The notes under the pieces: generated by a model | What the model saw: the letters and a program-made list of their open reading frames with translations, nothing else | What the model was told of the DNA's origin: nothing | Database searches by the model: none | Assembly: GCF_020037125.1 (NCBI RefSeq) | Contig: NZ_JAIQDG010000015.1 | Span: forward strand, 62,001-126,000 | Direction of reading: 5' to 3' | Length of the DNA stretch: 64,000 nucleotides | From: Myxococcus sp. RHSTA-1-4 | Lineage (GTDB): Bacteria; Myxococcota; Myxococcia; Myxococcales; Myxococcaceae | Translations under genes and position numbers: made by a program | Shown here: piece after piece, positions 25,499-33,844 of the stretch | Numbering within the stretch: position 1 is the stretch's first letter | How the letters are laid out: the number at the start of each line of letters is the position of its first letter

Positions 25499-26512
25499 AT
25501 GAAGCGTGTCGTCGTCGATCACTTCGGCGGGCCCGAGGTCGTGAGGGTGGTGGAGGAGGACAGTCCCCGACCGGGTCCGGGCGAGGTTCGCGTCAGGGTG
25601 CTGGCCGCCGGCGTGTCGTTCACCGATGCCCAGCTGCGCGCCGGCGCGTATCTCGGCGGGCCGAGGCCGCCGTTCACGCCCGGCTACGAGCTCGTCGGCG
25701 TCGTAGAGGAAGTCGGCCCGGGCTGCTCGAGGCTGCGGGAGGGAGACCGCGTCGGCGCGCTGACGGTGTGGGGCGCCGACGCGGAGCGCGTCTGTGTGCC
25801 GGAGAAGTACGCCGTCGAAGTGCCCGAGGACCTCGACCCGGCCGAGGTCGTGAGCCTCGTCTTCCCCTACATGACCGCCTACCAACTGCTTCACCGCGCG
25901 GCGATGGTGAAGCGCGGGGAGACGGTGCTCGTGCATGGCGCGGCCGGCAGGGTGGGCACCGCGCTCCTCGAGCTCGGCGCGCTGGCCGGACTTCGCCTCT
26001 ATGGCACCGCATCCGCTCGCGACCGCGCCGCGGTCGAGCGGCTGGGCGCGGTGGCGATCGACTACCGCAATGAGGACTTCCTGGCGCGGGTGCGTGAGCT
26101 GACCGGCGACGGTGTGGACGTCGCGCTCGACGGGATTGGTGGCGCGGTGTCGCTTCGCTCCTTCCGCGCGCTGCGGCCCGGCGGAAGGCTTGTCGTGTTC
26201 GGCCGCTATGCCACGGTCTCGCACGGGCGCAAGAACTGGCGAGCGGTGCTCGAGTGGTACGTGGCGACCGCGGCCGTCGCGCTCTGGGGCCTGCTCTCGC
26301 CCCGCCGGCGGGTGCTCGCCTACCGGATCCAGAAGCTGCGCATCCGCCACCAGGATTGGTTCCGGGAGGACCTCCTCGCGCTGCTCGAGCTGCTCCGTCG
26401 TGGCGAGATCCACCCGGTCGTGGCCGAGCGCCTGCCGCTGGCCGACGCTCGCCGCGCTCACGAGATGCTCGAGCGCTCGGCGGCGAAGGGAAAACTCGTG
26501 CTCGTGCCATGA
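25499..26512 (+). CDS. Medium-chain dehydrogenase/reductase (quinone oxidoreductase type)
   Basis: 337 residues from ATG 25499 (KRVVVDHFGGPEVV), preceded by GAGGGAAAG and AAGG. The GroES-like N-terminal domain spans ~1-120 (GEVRVRVLAAGVSFTDAQLRAG, PFTPGYELVGVVEEVG). The NADPH-binding Rossmann fold has VLVHGAAGRVGTALLELG. The catalytic zinc ligands of alcohol dehydrogenases are absent, as in zeta-crystallin/quinone oxidoreductases, which reduce quinones or enones with NADPH. An insert WRAVLEWYVATAAVALWGLLSPRR near residue 245 is unusually hydrophobic. It converges with the SnoaL-VOC gene, with 7 bp between stops. Confidence 0.88.
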   Translation: MKRVVVDHFGGPEVVRVVEEDSPRPGPGEVRVRVLAAGVSFTDAQLRAGAYLGGPRPPFTPGYELVGVVEEVGPGCSRLREGDRVGALTVWGADAERVCVPEKYAVEVPEDLDPAEVVSLVFPYMTAYQLLHRAAMVKRGETVLVHGAAGRVGTALLELGALAGLRLYGTASARDRAAVERLGAVAIDYRNEDFLARVRELTGDGVDVALDGIGGAVSLRSFRALRPGGRLVVFGRYATVSHGRKNWRAVLEWYVATAAVALWGLLSPRRRVLAYRIQKLRIRHQDWFREDLLALLELLRRGEIHPVVAERLPLADARRAHEMLERSAAKGKLVLVP

Positions 26513-26519
26513 GGCTTGT

Positions 26520-27335
26520 CTACTGACCACCCTCGGGGCTGATGAGGTTCAGGATGTTCCCGTCCGGGTCCTTGAACCAGGCGACCTTCATCCCGGGCGA
26601 GACGTGGATATCGCCCTCCAGCCGCGTGCCGGGCATGTCGTAGTGCTCGAAGGTGACGCCCTTGGACTGGAGCTCCTTCACCGCCTCCTCGATGTTGCCC
26701 ACCGTCCAGGTGACCGCCGTGGCCTGGTTGGTGCCCGCGTAGTCCGAGCGGTAGACGTTCACGGTCGAGTTTCCGCTCCGGTACACGACCACCTCGCTGT
26801 CCTCCTCGTGGACGGGCTTCAACCCGAGCGTCTCCTCGTAGAACTTCCTCGCCCTGCCCAGGTCCTTCACCGCGAGGTTGGCGACCGCGTCCTGCGCGGC
26901 GATCGGCTCGTCCGTCGGCGCCCTCGAGACGCGGTCACGGCCGAAGGGATCTCCGACAAGGGATTCGGTGTGCAGCGCGCACCGCCATCTTCCGTCCCGG
27001 CGCACCCACGTCGACGCGTCCGCGGCCTCGAGGGTCAGCGGTCTTCCCTCGACCTTCATCTCCTCCTTCACCTTGTAGGCGACGACCGCCACGTCGGGGC
27101 TGAGGAAGCGCACCGCGGGCTCGCCGAGGAGCTCGTACCGGTGCAGCCGCCATCGCTCGCTCTTCATCATCTTCGCGAACTGGTCGCGGTCGATGCTCGC
27201 GTATCCCTGTGCCCCTGTGACGACGCAGCGCTCGTCCGTCATCTCCATCGCCGCGTCGACATCCTGCTCCTGGATGGCCCGCCAGTAGGCGTGCTCGAGG
27301 TTGATGATCTCCCGCTCGCTCTGTGCCTGTTCCAT
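26520..27335 (-). CDS. SnoaL-like (DUF4440) and VOC/glyoxalase domain fusion protein
   Basis: 271 residues with two domains. Residues ~5-125 are a SnoaL/NTF2-like cone (EREIINLEHAYWRAIQEQD, DASTWVRRDGRWRCALHTES). Residues ~145-268 are a VOC domain (VANLAVKDLGRARKFYEETLGL, WTVGNIEEAVKELQSKGV, GMKVAWFKDPDGNILNLI). Both families occur widely in small-molecule detoxification and secondary metabolism. VOC proteins include glyoxalases, dioxygenases and antibiotic-binding proteins. The metal ligands expected of active VOC enzymes are only partly visible, so substrate and activity are unknown. Joining the two in one chain suggests a shared ligand. Confidence 0.85.
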   Translation of the reverse strand: MEQAQSEREIINLEHAYWRAIQEQDVDAAMEMTDERCVVTGAQGYASIDRDQFAKMMKSERWRLHRYELLGEPAVRFLSPDVAVVAYKVKEEMKVEGRPLTLEAADASTWVRRDGRWRCALHTESLVGDPFGRDRVSRAPTDEPIAAQDAVANLAVKDLGRARKFYEETLGLKPVHEEDSEVVVYRSGNSTVNVYRSDYAGTNQATAVTWTVGNIEEAVKELQSKGVTFEHYDMPGTRLEGDIHVSPGMKVAWFKDPDGNILNLISPEGGQ

Positions 27336-27354
27336 GCTCTCCTCCCCGGACCTG

Positions 27355-27480
27355 TCACGATTGGCACGGGCAGCTCCGTAGGGAGGAGACCGTCGAGCGG
27401 GCCCACGCAGTCAGGCTGCCGTCGATGCCCCCGAAGAGCACCGAGCCGGTGAGGACCGGCGCGGTCGCACGACCGCCCTC
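27355..27480 (-). pseudogene. Possible remnant of a beta-propeller (PQQ-repeat-like) protein
   Basis: The 307 bp between 27335 and 27643 contain no intact gene. On the minus strand a 41-codon stretch flanked by stops reads ATAPVLTGSVLFGGIDGSLTA in its middle. That resembles one blade of a PQQ-like beta-propeller, where a TAPV-x-GxVxFGxxDGxLxA pattern is usual. It looks like a decayed fragment. The similarity is by eye only. The rest of the gap shows nothing I can assign beyond a purine-rich stretch (27612-27620) before the next gene. Confidence 0.3.
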
Positions 27481-27642
27481 TCAGGAGGGGCGCGGCAGAG
27501 GGCCTGGGCCTCCGGGCACCTGCTGCCCGGGACTCCCACTCTGTGTTCGGCAGTGGATGGCGGCTCCACTTCCTCGTGAGACCGCATCGACTTGTGGGCA
27601 TCGCGAGTTGAATGGGAGGAGGACCATCCTTAGCTCGCACCC

Positions 27643-28413
27643 GTGCGTTTCTGGGTGCCATGGCTGCTGCTCTGTGTGAGCTGCGGCGTCTTCGAGTTCC
27701 ATCCCTACGAGCTTCGCGGGACGGACCGGGACCGCCATGTCCACTCGCTCGAACGGCTGCGGCGCGACGCACCGGAGGGGCCGTTCCGCTTCGCCGTCAT
27801 CGGCGACATGCAGCTCTTCCTGGACGAGTCGGCCGCGGCCGTGAAGGACCTCCAGCGGCGGGACGTCGCCTTCGTGGTGCAGCTCGGGGATTTGACCGAG
27901 TTCGGTTCCGCGCAGGAGTACGAGTGGGCGGCCGGGCTGCTCGATGAGCTGCCGGTGCCGTTCTTCGCGGTGATTGGCAACCATGACGTGCTGGGCACCG
28001 GGGCGGACATCTACCGCCGGACCTTCGGGCCGGCCTTCTTCACCTTCGAGTACGCCGGGAGCCGCTTCGTCCTCTTCGACTCCAACTCGCGCGAGTACGG
28101 CTTCCCGGGCAACGTGCCGGACCTGGAGGCGTTGCGGGAGGCGCTCGCGCCGGAGCCGGGCCTCACCCACACCTTCACCTTCTCCCATGTTCCGCCGGGA
28201 CATGGAGACTTCGATGCCGCCCTGACGCAGCCGCTGGAGCAGCTGCAGGCGGAGCGCGGCGTCTCCATCTCCTTCCACGCGCACATCCACGACTTCGACA
28301 GCAACGTGCGGCAGGGCGTTCGCTACTTCATCACGGACTCGCTCGACCACCGCAACTACCTGCTGGTCACCGTGCAGGGCGAGGCCGTCCAGGTCGAGCG
28401 GGTCTTCTACTGA
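27643..28413 (+). CDS. Calcineurin-like metallophosphoesterase lipoprotein
   Basis: 256 residues from a GTG start. The short hydrophobic N-terminus with VSCGVF gives a lipobox Cys14, so the enzyme is probably anchored in the envelope facing the periplasm or surface. All metallophosphoesterase motifs are present in order: AVIGDMQ, VVQLGDLTEFG, IGNHDV, FTFSHVPPGHG and FHAHIHDFD. These bind a dinuclear metal centre. The substrate is unknown and could be nucleotides, phospholipids or sugar phosphates. The stop overlaps the next start by one base (TGATG), so it is co-expressed with the following outer-membrane-like protein. Confidence 0.85.
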   Translation: MRFWVPWLLLCVSCGVFEFHPYELRGTDRDRHVHSLERLRRDAPEGPFRFAVIGDMQLFLDESAAAVKDLQRRDVAFVVQLGDLTEFGSAQEYEWAAGLLDELPVPFFAVIGNHDVLGTGADIYRRTFGPAFFTFEYAGSRFVLFDSNSREYGFPGNVPDLEALREALAPEPGLTHTFTFSHVPPGHGDFDAALTQPLEQLQAERGVSISFHAHIHDFDSNVRQGVRYFITDSLDHRNYLLVTVQGEAVQVERVFY

Positions 28414-29006
28414 TGCAGGCCGTCTGGCACGCGCGGGCGCTCGTCCTGACGCTCCTCCTGATTCCCGTCGAGGCGCTCACGGAGCCGCCTCGGGAGGGGC
28501 CACCGTGGTACGTGCCGGACCACGCGTCGCTCCAGCTCGCGGGCTCCATCGGCCTGCTCTCCGCGGGGCCCGGCTGGGCCTTCCTTGACGAGGCGGTGGA
28601 GGCCGGGCTGCTCCTGGGCTGGGCGCCGCCGTTGGTGGCCGGAGAGGACTTCCTCACGCTCACGCTGAAGGGGCAGTGGCACCCGTTCCGTGTCGAATGG
28701 AGGGGCTGGAGCCTGCGGCCCCTCACGGTGGGAATGCTGTTCAGCTACACCTTCGGCGACGCGTACTTCGTGCGCCTGCCGGACCGCTACCCCGACGGCT
28801 ACTACTGGTTCAAGACGGGGCTGCGGCCCGCGCTGCTGGTGGGGGGCGGCGCGGGGCGGCCGGTGCCCGCGCTGGGGTTGAGGCTCCTCGAGGGCTACTT
28901 CGAGCTGGTCGCCACCGACTACCGCACCATCCACTTCGTCCAGGACCCCGGCACCGTGCGGACGGGGCTCTTCTCGCTGGCGCTGGGGGCGAGGTTCCGC
29001 TTTTGA
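28413..29006 (+). CDS. Putative outer-membrane beta-barrel protein
   Basis: 197 residues with an N-terminal signal-like segment (ARALVLTLLLIPVEALT). The rest alternates aromatic/hydrophobic and polar residues in strand-length runs (EDFLTLTLKGQWHPFRVEW, RPLTVGMLFSYTFGDAYFV, GLFSLALGARFRF) and ends with a C-terminal Phe. The terminal pattern ALGARFRF is a BAM-recognition-like signal. I do not recognise the family. It overlaps the phosphoesterase lipoprotein gene by one base and is likely its surface partner. It converges with the YejM-like gene after 10 bp. Confidence 0.65.
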   Translation: MQAVWHARALVLTLLLIPVEALTEPPREGPPWYVPDHASLQLAGSIGLLSAGPGWAFLDEAVEAGLLLGWAPPLVAGEDFLTLTLKGQWHPFRVEWRGWSLRPLTVGMLFSYTFGDAYFVRLPDRYPDGYYWFKTGLRPALLVGGGAGRPVPALGLRLLEGYFELVATDYRTIHFVQDPGTVRTGLFSLALGARFRF

Positions 29007-29016
29007 AGCGGAGGCC

Positions 29017-30930
29017 TCAGGGCGCGGAGGGGCTCGCGGCGGCGGGGGCGACGATGGCCCCGGGCACGGGCGTGTCCTTGTCCCCGCGAAGCCGGCGCAG
29101 GATGCGAGGCGCCTCCGCGGCGAAGCGGGCCTGGGCGTCGGGCAGGGGGCGGTCCCTCACGTCGGTGATTTCCGTGCCGGGGAGTCCCGCGCCGAAGCGC
29201 ACCTTCAACTCCTGTCCGATGAGCGCGTACCGGGGCTCCCAGCCGATGGTGGTGAGCAGGTAGCGCTTCGGGTCCGGCCGCGTCATGGGAATGCCGTCGC
29301 CCAGGTGCGCCGGGTCATGCGTGTCGCCGAGCAGGTCGAACAGGGTGGACACCACGTCGATGTGGCCGGTGACGGCGTCCACCTCACCCGGGGCGAGCCG
29401 CTCGTCGAAGATGAGCATGGGGACGTGGAGCTGGTACTCCGTCACGTCGCTGGCATGGCCGACGCGGCCGTGCTCGCGGAACTCCTCGCCGTGGTCTCCG
29501 GTGAAGATGACGAGCGGCCGCCCGCCGCGCACGGCCTCGATGCGGGACAGCAGCGCCTCCACCTTGGTGTCCACCTCGTAGGCGGCGTTCCACGCCCGGG
29601 CCTTGAGGTGCTCCGCGGGCACGCGCGCCGTGGCGAGGCCGCCCGTGCCGTCCCAGGCCGGTGAGAACACCGCCGAGCGGGGAGGGTAGTCGTAGTCGAA
29701 GTGCGTGCCGGCGAAGAACAGGAAGAGGAAGAGCGGCGTGTCCGCCGGCGCCGTCTCCACCACCGCGAGCGCGTCCTTCACCATGGCCTCGTCCCGCTCG
29801 TGGCTCCGGCCGGAGTAGTCGGTGCGGAGGCCTCCCTGCACGTCGCGGAAGACGGTGTCCTTCAGGCCCATCCAGTCCACGGAGGACGCGGCGAAGAAGG
29901 CCTGGTGGTAGCCGTTGCGCCGCAGCGCGGGGAAGAGGAGCGGCGTGCGCCCGGCGCCCACCACCGCGTCGCGCCGCTGGGCCTCCAGCCCGAAGAAGAG
30001 GCTGAAGAGGGAGTAGTCCGTGGAGCTCGCCGCGCTGTGGTGGAGCAGGAAGCGCGTCCCGTCCCCGGCCCGCCGCCACAGGTTTGGCATCACGTCCTCG
30101 CGGAAGAAGTCGTCGCGCAGGCTCTCCGCGAGGATGAGGACGATGTCGGGGCGCCGCGTGAAGCGCACGGCGGCCGGGTCGATGGTCGCCGCGGGCACGC
30201 CGGCCTCGGGGCTCACGCCCAGGCGCAGGCCGGCGGCGGGTGGATGGCCGGTGAGGCGCGTCAGCAGCGTGTTCATCCGCACCGGCGCCTGCAAGGGCAG
30301 GGTGGTGGCGGCATGCTGCACGGCGCCACCGTGGGAGAAGATGAGGTACGCACTCAGCAGCCGCTCCCCGGTGCACAGCGCGATGATGGCGAACACCGTC
30401 AGGAGCACCCGGCGCGGGAAGTGGAGCCGCCGCATGAAGCGGACCCCGGCCCACACGTCCAGCCCCAGCAGCGCCGCCGTCCCCGCCGCGACGAGCAGGA
30501 CCTCCGTCGAGGAGAGCCCCGTCTCCGCCAGCGCGCGGGGCTGGAGCGCCACCGCCAGCACCAGCCCGTTGATGTGGAATCCCAGGGACGACAGGACGAG
30601 CGAGTCCACTCCGAACATCGCCACGGCCAGGGCCGTCACCACCGCCACGGCCGGCACATAGCGGCGGCCGAGCAGCGCCAGCGGCAGCGCCACGAGAAAG
30701 GTGAGCAGCCCGAGGAACAGCGCCTGGACGACTCCGCCCGCGAGCACCAGCGGGCGCAGGGCCGGGGCCAGCCGCTCCACCGAGGAGAGCAGGGCGCTTC
30801 CGAAGAAGCCGAGCGAGAGCAGTCCGTGCAGCACGCACCAGAGCAGCGCGGGACCCATGAAGGGCCGGGCCTCGTCCAGCCGGCGGCGGAGCCCTGCCGC
30901 GGCGGGAGGGGCGTGGGGCGTTTGAGACAT
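29017..30930 (-). CDS. Inner-membrane sulfatase-family protein (YejM/PbgA-like)
   Basis: 637 residues. Residues ~25-200 contain about five membrane helices (LLWCVLHGLLSLGFF, LFLGLLTFLVALPLALLG, VAVVTALAVAMFGVDSLVLS, LLVAAGTAALLGLDVWAG, LLTVFAIIALCTGE). The remainder is an alkaline-phosphatase-fold sulfatase domain: DIVLILAESLRDDFF, the nucleophile region SSTDYSLFSLFFG, FFAGTHFDYDYP and VIFTGDHGEEF. Five helices plus a periplasmic sulfatase-like domain is the plan of YejM/PbgA, the cardiolipin- and LPS-sensing inner-membrane protein. LtaS-like phosphoglycerol transfer is the alternative. A regulatory or envelope-lipid role is inferred. Confidence 0.85.
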   Translation of the reverse strand: MSQTPHAPPAAAGLRRRLDEARPFMGPALLWCVLHGLLSLGFFGSALLSSVERLAPALRPLVLAGGVVQALFLGLLTFLVALPLALLGRRYVPAVAVVTALAVAMFGVDSLVLSSLGFHINGLVLAVALQPRALAETGLSSTEVLLVAAGTAALLGLDVWAGVRFMRRLHFPRRVLLTVFAIIALCTGERLLSAYLIFSHGGAVQHAATTLPLQAPVRMNTLLTRLTGHPPAAGLRLGVSPEAGVPAATIDPAAVRFTRRPDIVLILAESLRDDFFREDVMPNLWRRAGDGTRFLLHHSAASSTDYSLFSLFFGLEAQRRDAVVGAGRTPLLFPALRRNGYHQAFFAASSVDWMGLKDTVFRDVQGGLRTDYSGRSHERDEAMVKDALAVVETAPADTPLFLFLFFAGTHFDYDYPPRSAVFSPAWDGTGGLATARVPAEHLKARAWNAAYEVDTKVEALLSRIEAVRGGRPLVIFTGDHGEEFREHGRVGHASDVTEYQLHVPMLIFDERLAPGEVDAVTGHIDVVSTLFDLLGDTHDPAHLGDGIPMTRPDPKRYLLTTIGWEPRYALIGQELKVRFGAGLPGTEITDVRDRPLPDAQARFAAEAPRILRRLRGDKDTPVPGAIVAPAAASPSAP

Positions 30931-30975
30931 CGCGCCTCCTGCTAGCCCGCCGTCGGCGGATGTTCAAGGAGTGAC

Positions 30976-31021
30976 GGAAGCCCGGCCGCTCGTCCACCCA
31001 GGGGGCGTGAGCCGGGCTTCC
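30976..31021. repeat. Inverted repeat in the divergent YejM-like/LysR intergenic region
   Basis: GGAAGCCCGG (30976-30985) and CCGGGCTTCC (31012-31021) are perfect 10-bp arms separated by 26 bp. The site lies 46 bp from the YejM-like start and about 170 bp from the LysR start. Between two divergent genes a terminator is unlikely, so it may be an operator or a leader structure. The rest of the 261-bp gap shows nothing I can assign. Confidence 0.4.
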
Positions 31022-31191
31022 AGCCCGCGCCACGAGCCCGGCCATCCGCCGTGGGTGTCACACGGGCCGTCCGGTTCCCGGCCTCCACGGCCGCGTGGAC
31101 GGGCCCGGGACTGGAGGCGCGCCGCACATCGGAGCCGGCTTCATGGCACAAGGCCGATGTCGCCCGGAGACGCTGGTGCGAGGATGGGCAC

Positions 31192-32112
31192 ATGCCCCCG
31201 CGCAAGCTCGTCCGGCACCTGGTGTGGTTGGAGTCCTTCGCCGCCGCGGTGGAGGCCGGCAGCATCGAGGCCGCCGCCGAGCACCTGGGCGTGGCGCGCT
31301 CCGTGGTGAGCGAGCACATCCGCGCCCTGGAGGTGGCCGTGGCGGAGGGGGCTCCGCTGCTGGAGCGTGGCCCCGGCCGCCGCCTGCAGCTCACCGCCCG
31401 GGGCGAGCGCCTCTTCGCGGGCACCCAGACGCCGCTGCACCAGCTGGACATGAAGCGGCTGGTGGACCTGGCCAGCGCCGAGCCCGTGGTGCGCCTGGGC
31501 CTCAATCCCACCCTCTCCCTGTCGCTGCTGGGGAACGTCGCTCGAGAGGCCGCCGCTTCCGGCCTCAAGCTGGTGCTGAGCTTCGGGGGGCCCCATGAAT
31601 TGACGCGGCAGGTCAAGACACGGCAGCTGGACCTCGCCCTGGACTTCACGCCGCTCCCTCCCCACGAGGGCGTGGAGGCCGAGTCCCTGTTGCGCATGCC
31701 CTTCGTGGTGCTCGCGGGGCCCGACAACGCGCTGGTCCACACCGCCGCCTCCCGCCGGACGCTGCACGTGAAGGAGCTGGAGGGGCAGCCCTTCGTGGAC
31801 TGGCTGCGGGACGACCCCTACGGAGGGGCCAACAGCGCGCGCTTCGCCACCCATGGGGTGACGGTGGTGGAGGTGGCCCGCGCGGAGAGCTTCCTTCTCA
31901 TGTACGAGCTGCTGCGCGCCTTCAAGGCCTGCGCGATTGCCCCGGACCTGCGCCTGATGCACCCCTTCCCGGAGGACATCCGCGCCTGGCCGCTTCGCGA
32001 GGAGGAGCCCCAGGCCGTGGAGGTGGTCGCCCTCTGGCCCTCCGGCTCGCTCAGCCCCGGCGCCCGCACGCTCCTCGATGGGCTGCGCCATCTCCCCGGC
32101 GCTCGTCGATAA
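31192..32112 (+). CDS. LysR-family transcriptional regulator upstream of aromatic amino acid hydroxylase
   Basis: 306 residues from ATG 31192, with GAGGA 8 bases before it. The helix-turn-helix is HLVWLESFAAAVEAGSIEAAAEHLGVARSVVSEHIRALE. The following linker reads PLLERGPGRRLQLTARGERLF. The effector domain is shorter and more divergent than usual (LDLASAEPVVRLGLNPTLSLSLLG). It lies 92 bp upstream of the hydroxylase gene on the same strand rather than divergent from it, so its control of that gene is only suggested. It could instead act on the divergent YejM-like gene. Confidence 0.88.
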   Translation: MPPRKLVRHLVWLESFAAAVEAGSIEAAAEHLGVARSVVSEHIRALEVAVAEGAPLLERGPGRRLQLTARGERLFAGTQTPLHQLDMKRLVDLASAEPVVRLGLNPTLSLSLLGNVAREAAASGLKLVLSFGGPHELTRQVKTRQLDLALDFTPLPPHEGVEAESLLRMPFVVLAGPDNALVHTAASRRTLHVKELEGQPFVDWLRDDPYGGANSARFATHGVTVVEVARAESFLLMYELLRAFKACAIAPDLRLMHPFPEDIRAWPLREEEPQAVEVVALWPSGSLSPGARTLLDGLRHLPGARR

Positions 32113-32129
32113 AACGACGAAGCCGTCGA

Positions 32130-32190
32130 ATTCTGCCGGATTTCCGTTTCGGTCCAGAAGCGCTATCTTTGGATGGTAGAAGATTCTGCC
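32130..32190 (+). promoter_or_regulatory. Direct repeat ATTCTGCC upstream of the hydroxylase gene
   Basis: ATTCTGCC occurs at 32130-32137 and again at 32183-32190, about 53 bp apart or five helical turns. Both sit in the AT-richer leader before the hydroxylase start at 32205. They could be half-sites for the neighbouring LysR protein. The second copy overlaps the ribosome binding region (AGGAG at 32191-32195). Confidence 0.3.
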
Positions 32191-32204
32191 AGGAGTGCAC
32201 AAGG

Positions 32205-33779
32205 ATGACTCCCACGGAACGGACCATCGCCCGCCTGCCCGCCCACCTGCGTCGCTACGTGGTGAGCCAGGACTACGCCGCGTACACGGCTCGGGACCAG
32301 GCCGTGTGGCGCAACATCCTGGGCAAGCTGCGGGGCCACCTTTCGGACAAGGCCCACCCCGTCTACCTGGAGGGCCTGGAGGCGACGGGCATCGGCTCGG
32401 AGTCCATCCCCAGCCTGGACGAGATGAACGAGAAGCTGTCCCGCCTGGGCTGGGCCTGCGTGGGCGTGCGCGGCTTCATCCCGCCGGCGGTCTTCACGGA
32501 GCTGCAGGCGCTGGGCGTGCTGGCCATCGCCGCGGACATCCGCACGCACGAGCACATCGAGTACACGCCGGCGCCGGACATCGTCCACGAGAGCGCGGGC
32601 CACGCGCCCATCATCGCCAACCGCCGCTACGCGCAGTACCTCAAGGAGTGCGGGCTGGTGGGCTTCAAGTCCATTGCCAGCGTGGAGGACCAGGCCGTCT
32701 TCGAGGCCATCCGCAACCTGTCCGTGGTGAAGGAGGACCCGGACGCCACCGAGGACGAGATTGCCCACGCGCAGGCGCGGCTGGAGGCGGCCAGTGCCAG
32801 CCGCCGCTTCGTCAGCGAGAGCACGCGGGCCAGCCGCCTGTACTGGTGGACGGCGGAGTACGGCCTCATCGGAGACCTGGAGCACCCGCGCATCTACGGC
32901 GCGGGGCTGCTGTCCAGCATCGGCGAGGCGCAGCACTGCCTCACGTCCGCGGTGAAGAAGCTGCCCCTGTCCGTGGCCTGCGCCGACATGGAATACGACA
33001 TCACCCGCATGCAGCCGCAGCTCTTCGTGGCGCGCGACTTCGAGCACCTGTTCGAGGTGCTGCGCGAGTTCGAGTCCACGCTGGCGTGGAAGCGGGGCGG
33101 GGACTTCGGGCTGGCGGAGGCGCAGCGTGCCCGCACCGTCAACCACCTGGTGCTCGCGGACGGGCGCGAGGTGACGGGCCGGGTGATGGAGATGATGGCC
33201 GCGCCGCGGCCCCTGGCCACGGGCCTCACCACCGCGCTGGTGTGTCTGGAGGGCCCCATCCTTTCCTCGCGCGGAGGGAAGGCGGGCGAGGGCAGGCCGT
33301 GGAATGGCCCGGCCCTGGTCGCCTTCGGACAGGGGACGCTGCCGGAGCGTGGGCCCTTCAAGCTGGCGCTGGAGAGCGGGCTGCAGCTCGAGGGCTTCGC
33401 CGCGGGCGGTGGCGAGGTGCTGGCGCTGCGGGGCCGGCTGGCCGGACGCGAGCTGGACTTGCCCGCGGTGGCGAAGCTGTTCGTCAGCACGCACCTGCCC
33501 GCGGTGGCGGGCGGGCCCGCGGACCCGGAGACGTGGGACCGGTGGTTCGGCGAGCTGAGCGCCTTCTCGGAGGGGGACGGCGAGGCGAAGGCGCGCTCGC
33601 GCAAGGCCATGTCGCTGCACCCGTCGCTGGCCGCCCTCTACCGCGAGGTCCGGCAGATGCGCGAGACGCGCACCGTGAAGCCCGAGCGGCTGGCGCAGAT
33701 CGCCGCCGCGGCCACGGACTTCCCGGACGACTGGCTGCTGCGCACCGAGGTGGACGAGCTGCGCGCGCCGCGCGCGTGA
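32205..33779 (+). CDS. Aromatic amino acid hydroxylase (phenylalanine 4-monooxygenase type) with C-terminal extension
   Basis: 524 residues. The first ~300 are a biopterin-dependent aromatic amino acid hydroxylase. The iron ligands are His128 and His133 in PDIVHESAGHAP and Glu218 in YWWTAEYGLIG. The segment GFIPPAVFTELQALGVLAIA is typical of the long bacterial forms. The remaining ~220 residues (starting near VNHLVLADGREVTGRV) are not part of classical PhhA and form an extra domain of unknown role, rich in beta pattern then helical. It probably converts Phe to Tyr in the cytosol. Tyr or Trp as substrate cannot be excluded. No pterin recycling gene (phhB) is adjacent. Confidence 0.9.
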   Translation: MTPTERTIARLPAHLRRYVVSQDYAAYTARDQAVWRNILGKLRGHLSDKAHPVYLEGLEATGIGSESIPSLDEMNEKLSRLGWACVGVRGFIPPAVFTELQALGVLAIAADIRTHEHIEYTPAPDIVHESAGHAPIIANRRYAQYLKECGLVGFKSIASVEDQAVFEAIRNLSVVKEDPDATEDEIAHAQARLEAASASRRFVSESTRASRLYWWTAEYGLIGDLEHPRIYGAGLLSSIGEAQHCLTSAVKKLPLSVACADMEYDITRMQPQLFVARDFEHLFEVLREFESTLAWKRGGDFGLAEAQRARTVNHLVLADGREVTGRVMEMMAAPRPLATGLTTALVCLEGPILSSRGGKAGEGRPWNGPALVAFGQGTLPERGPFKLALESGLQLEGFAAGGGEVLALRGRLAGRELDLPAVAKLFVSTHLPAVAGGPADPETWDRWFGELSAFSEGDGEAKARSRKAMSLHPSLAALYREVRQMRETRTVKPERLAQIAAAATDFPDDWLLRTEVDELRAPRA

Positions 33780-33809
33780 AGCCCTCCTGGCTCCATGGCT
33801 GAAGCCACC

Positions 33810-33844
33810 GGACGCCCTCTGCTCCTCGCGGGCAGGGGGCGTCC
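33810..33844 (+). terminator. Terminator hairpin after the hydroxylase gene
   Basis: GGACGCCCTCTGC (33810-33822) pairs with GCAGGGGGCGTCC (33832-33844), 13 pairs with one T-G wobble, around a 9-base loop. It lies 31 bp after the stop and is followed by ACGTTT. The rest of the 324-bp gap to mrpC (33845-34103) is very GC-rich and I see no gene in it. Confidence 0.7.

Noticed and set aside
16845-33779. The regulator-rich stretch as one mobile island
   Set aside because: No integrase, tRNA boundary, direct-repeat ends or clear base-composition break is visible. The varied regulator/target pairs could be independent acquisitions or native genes.
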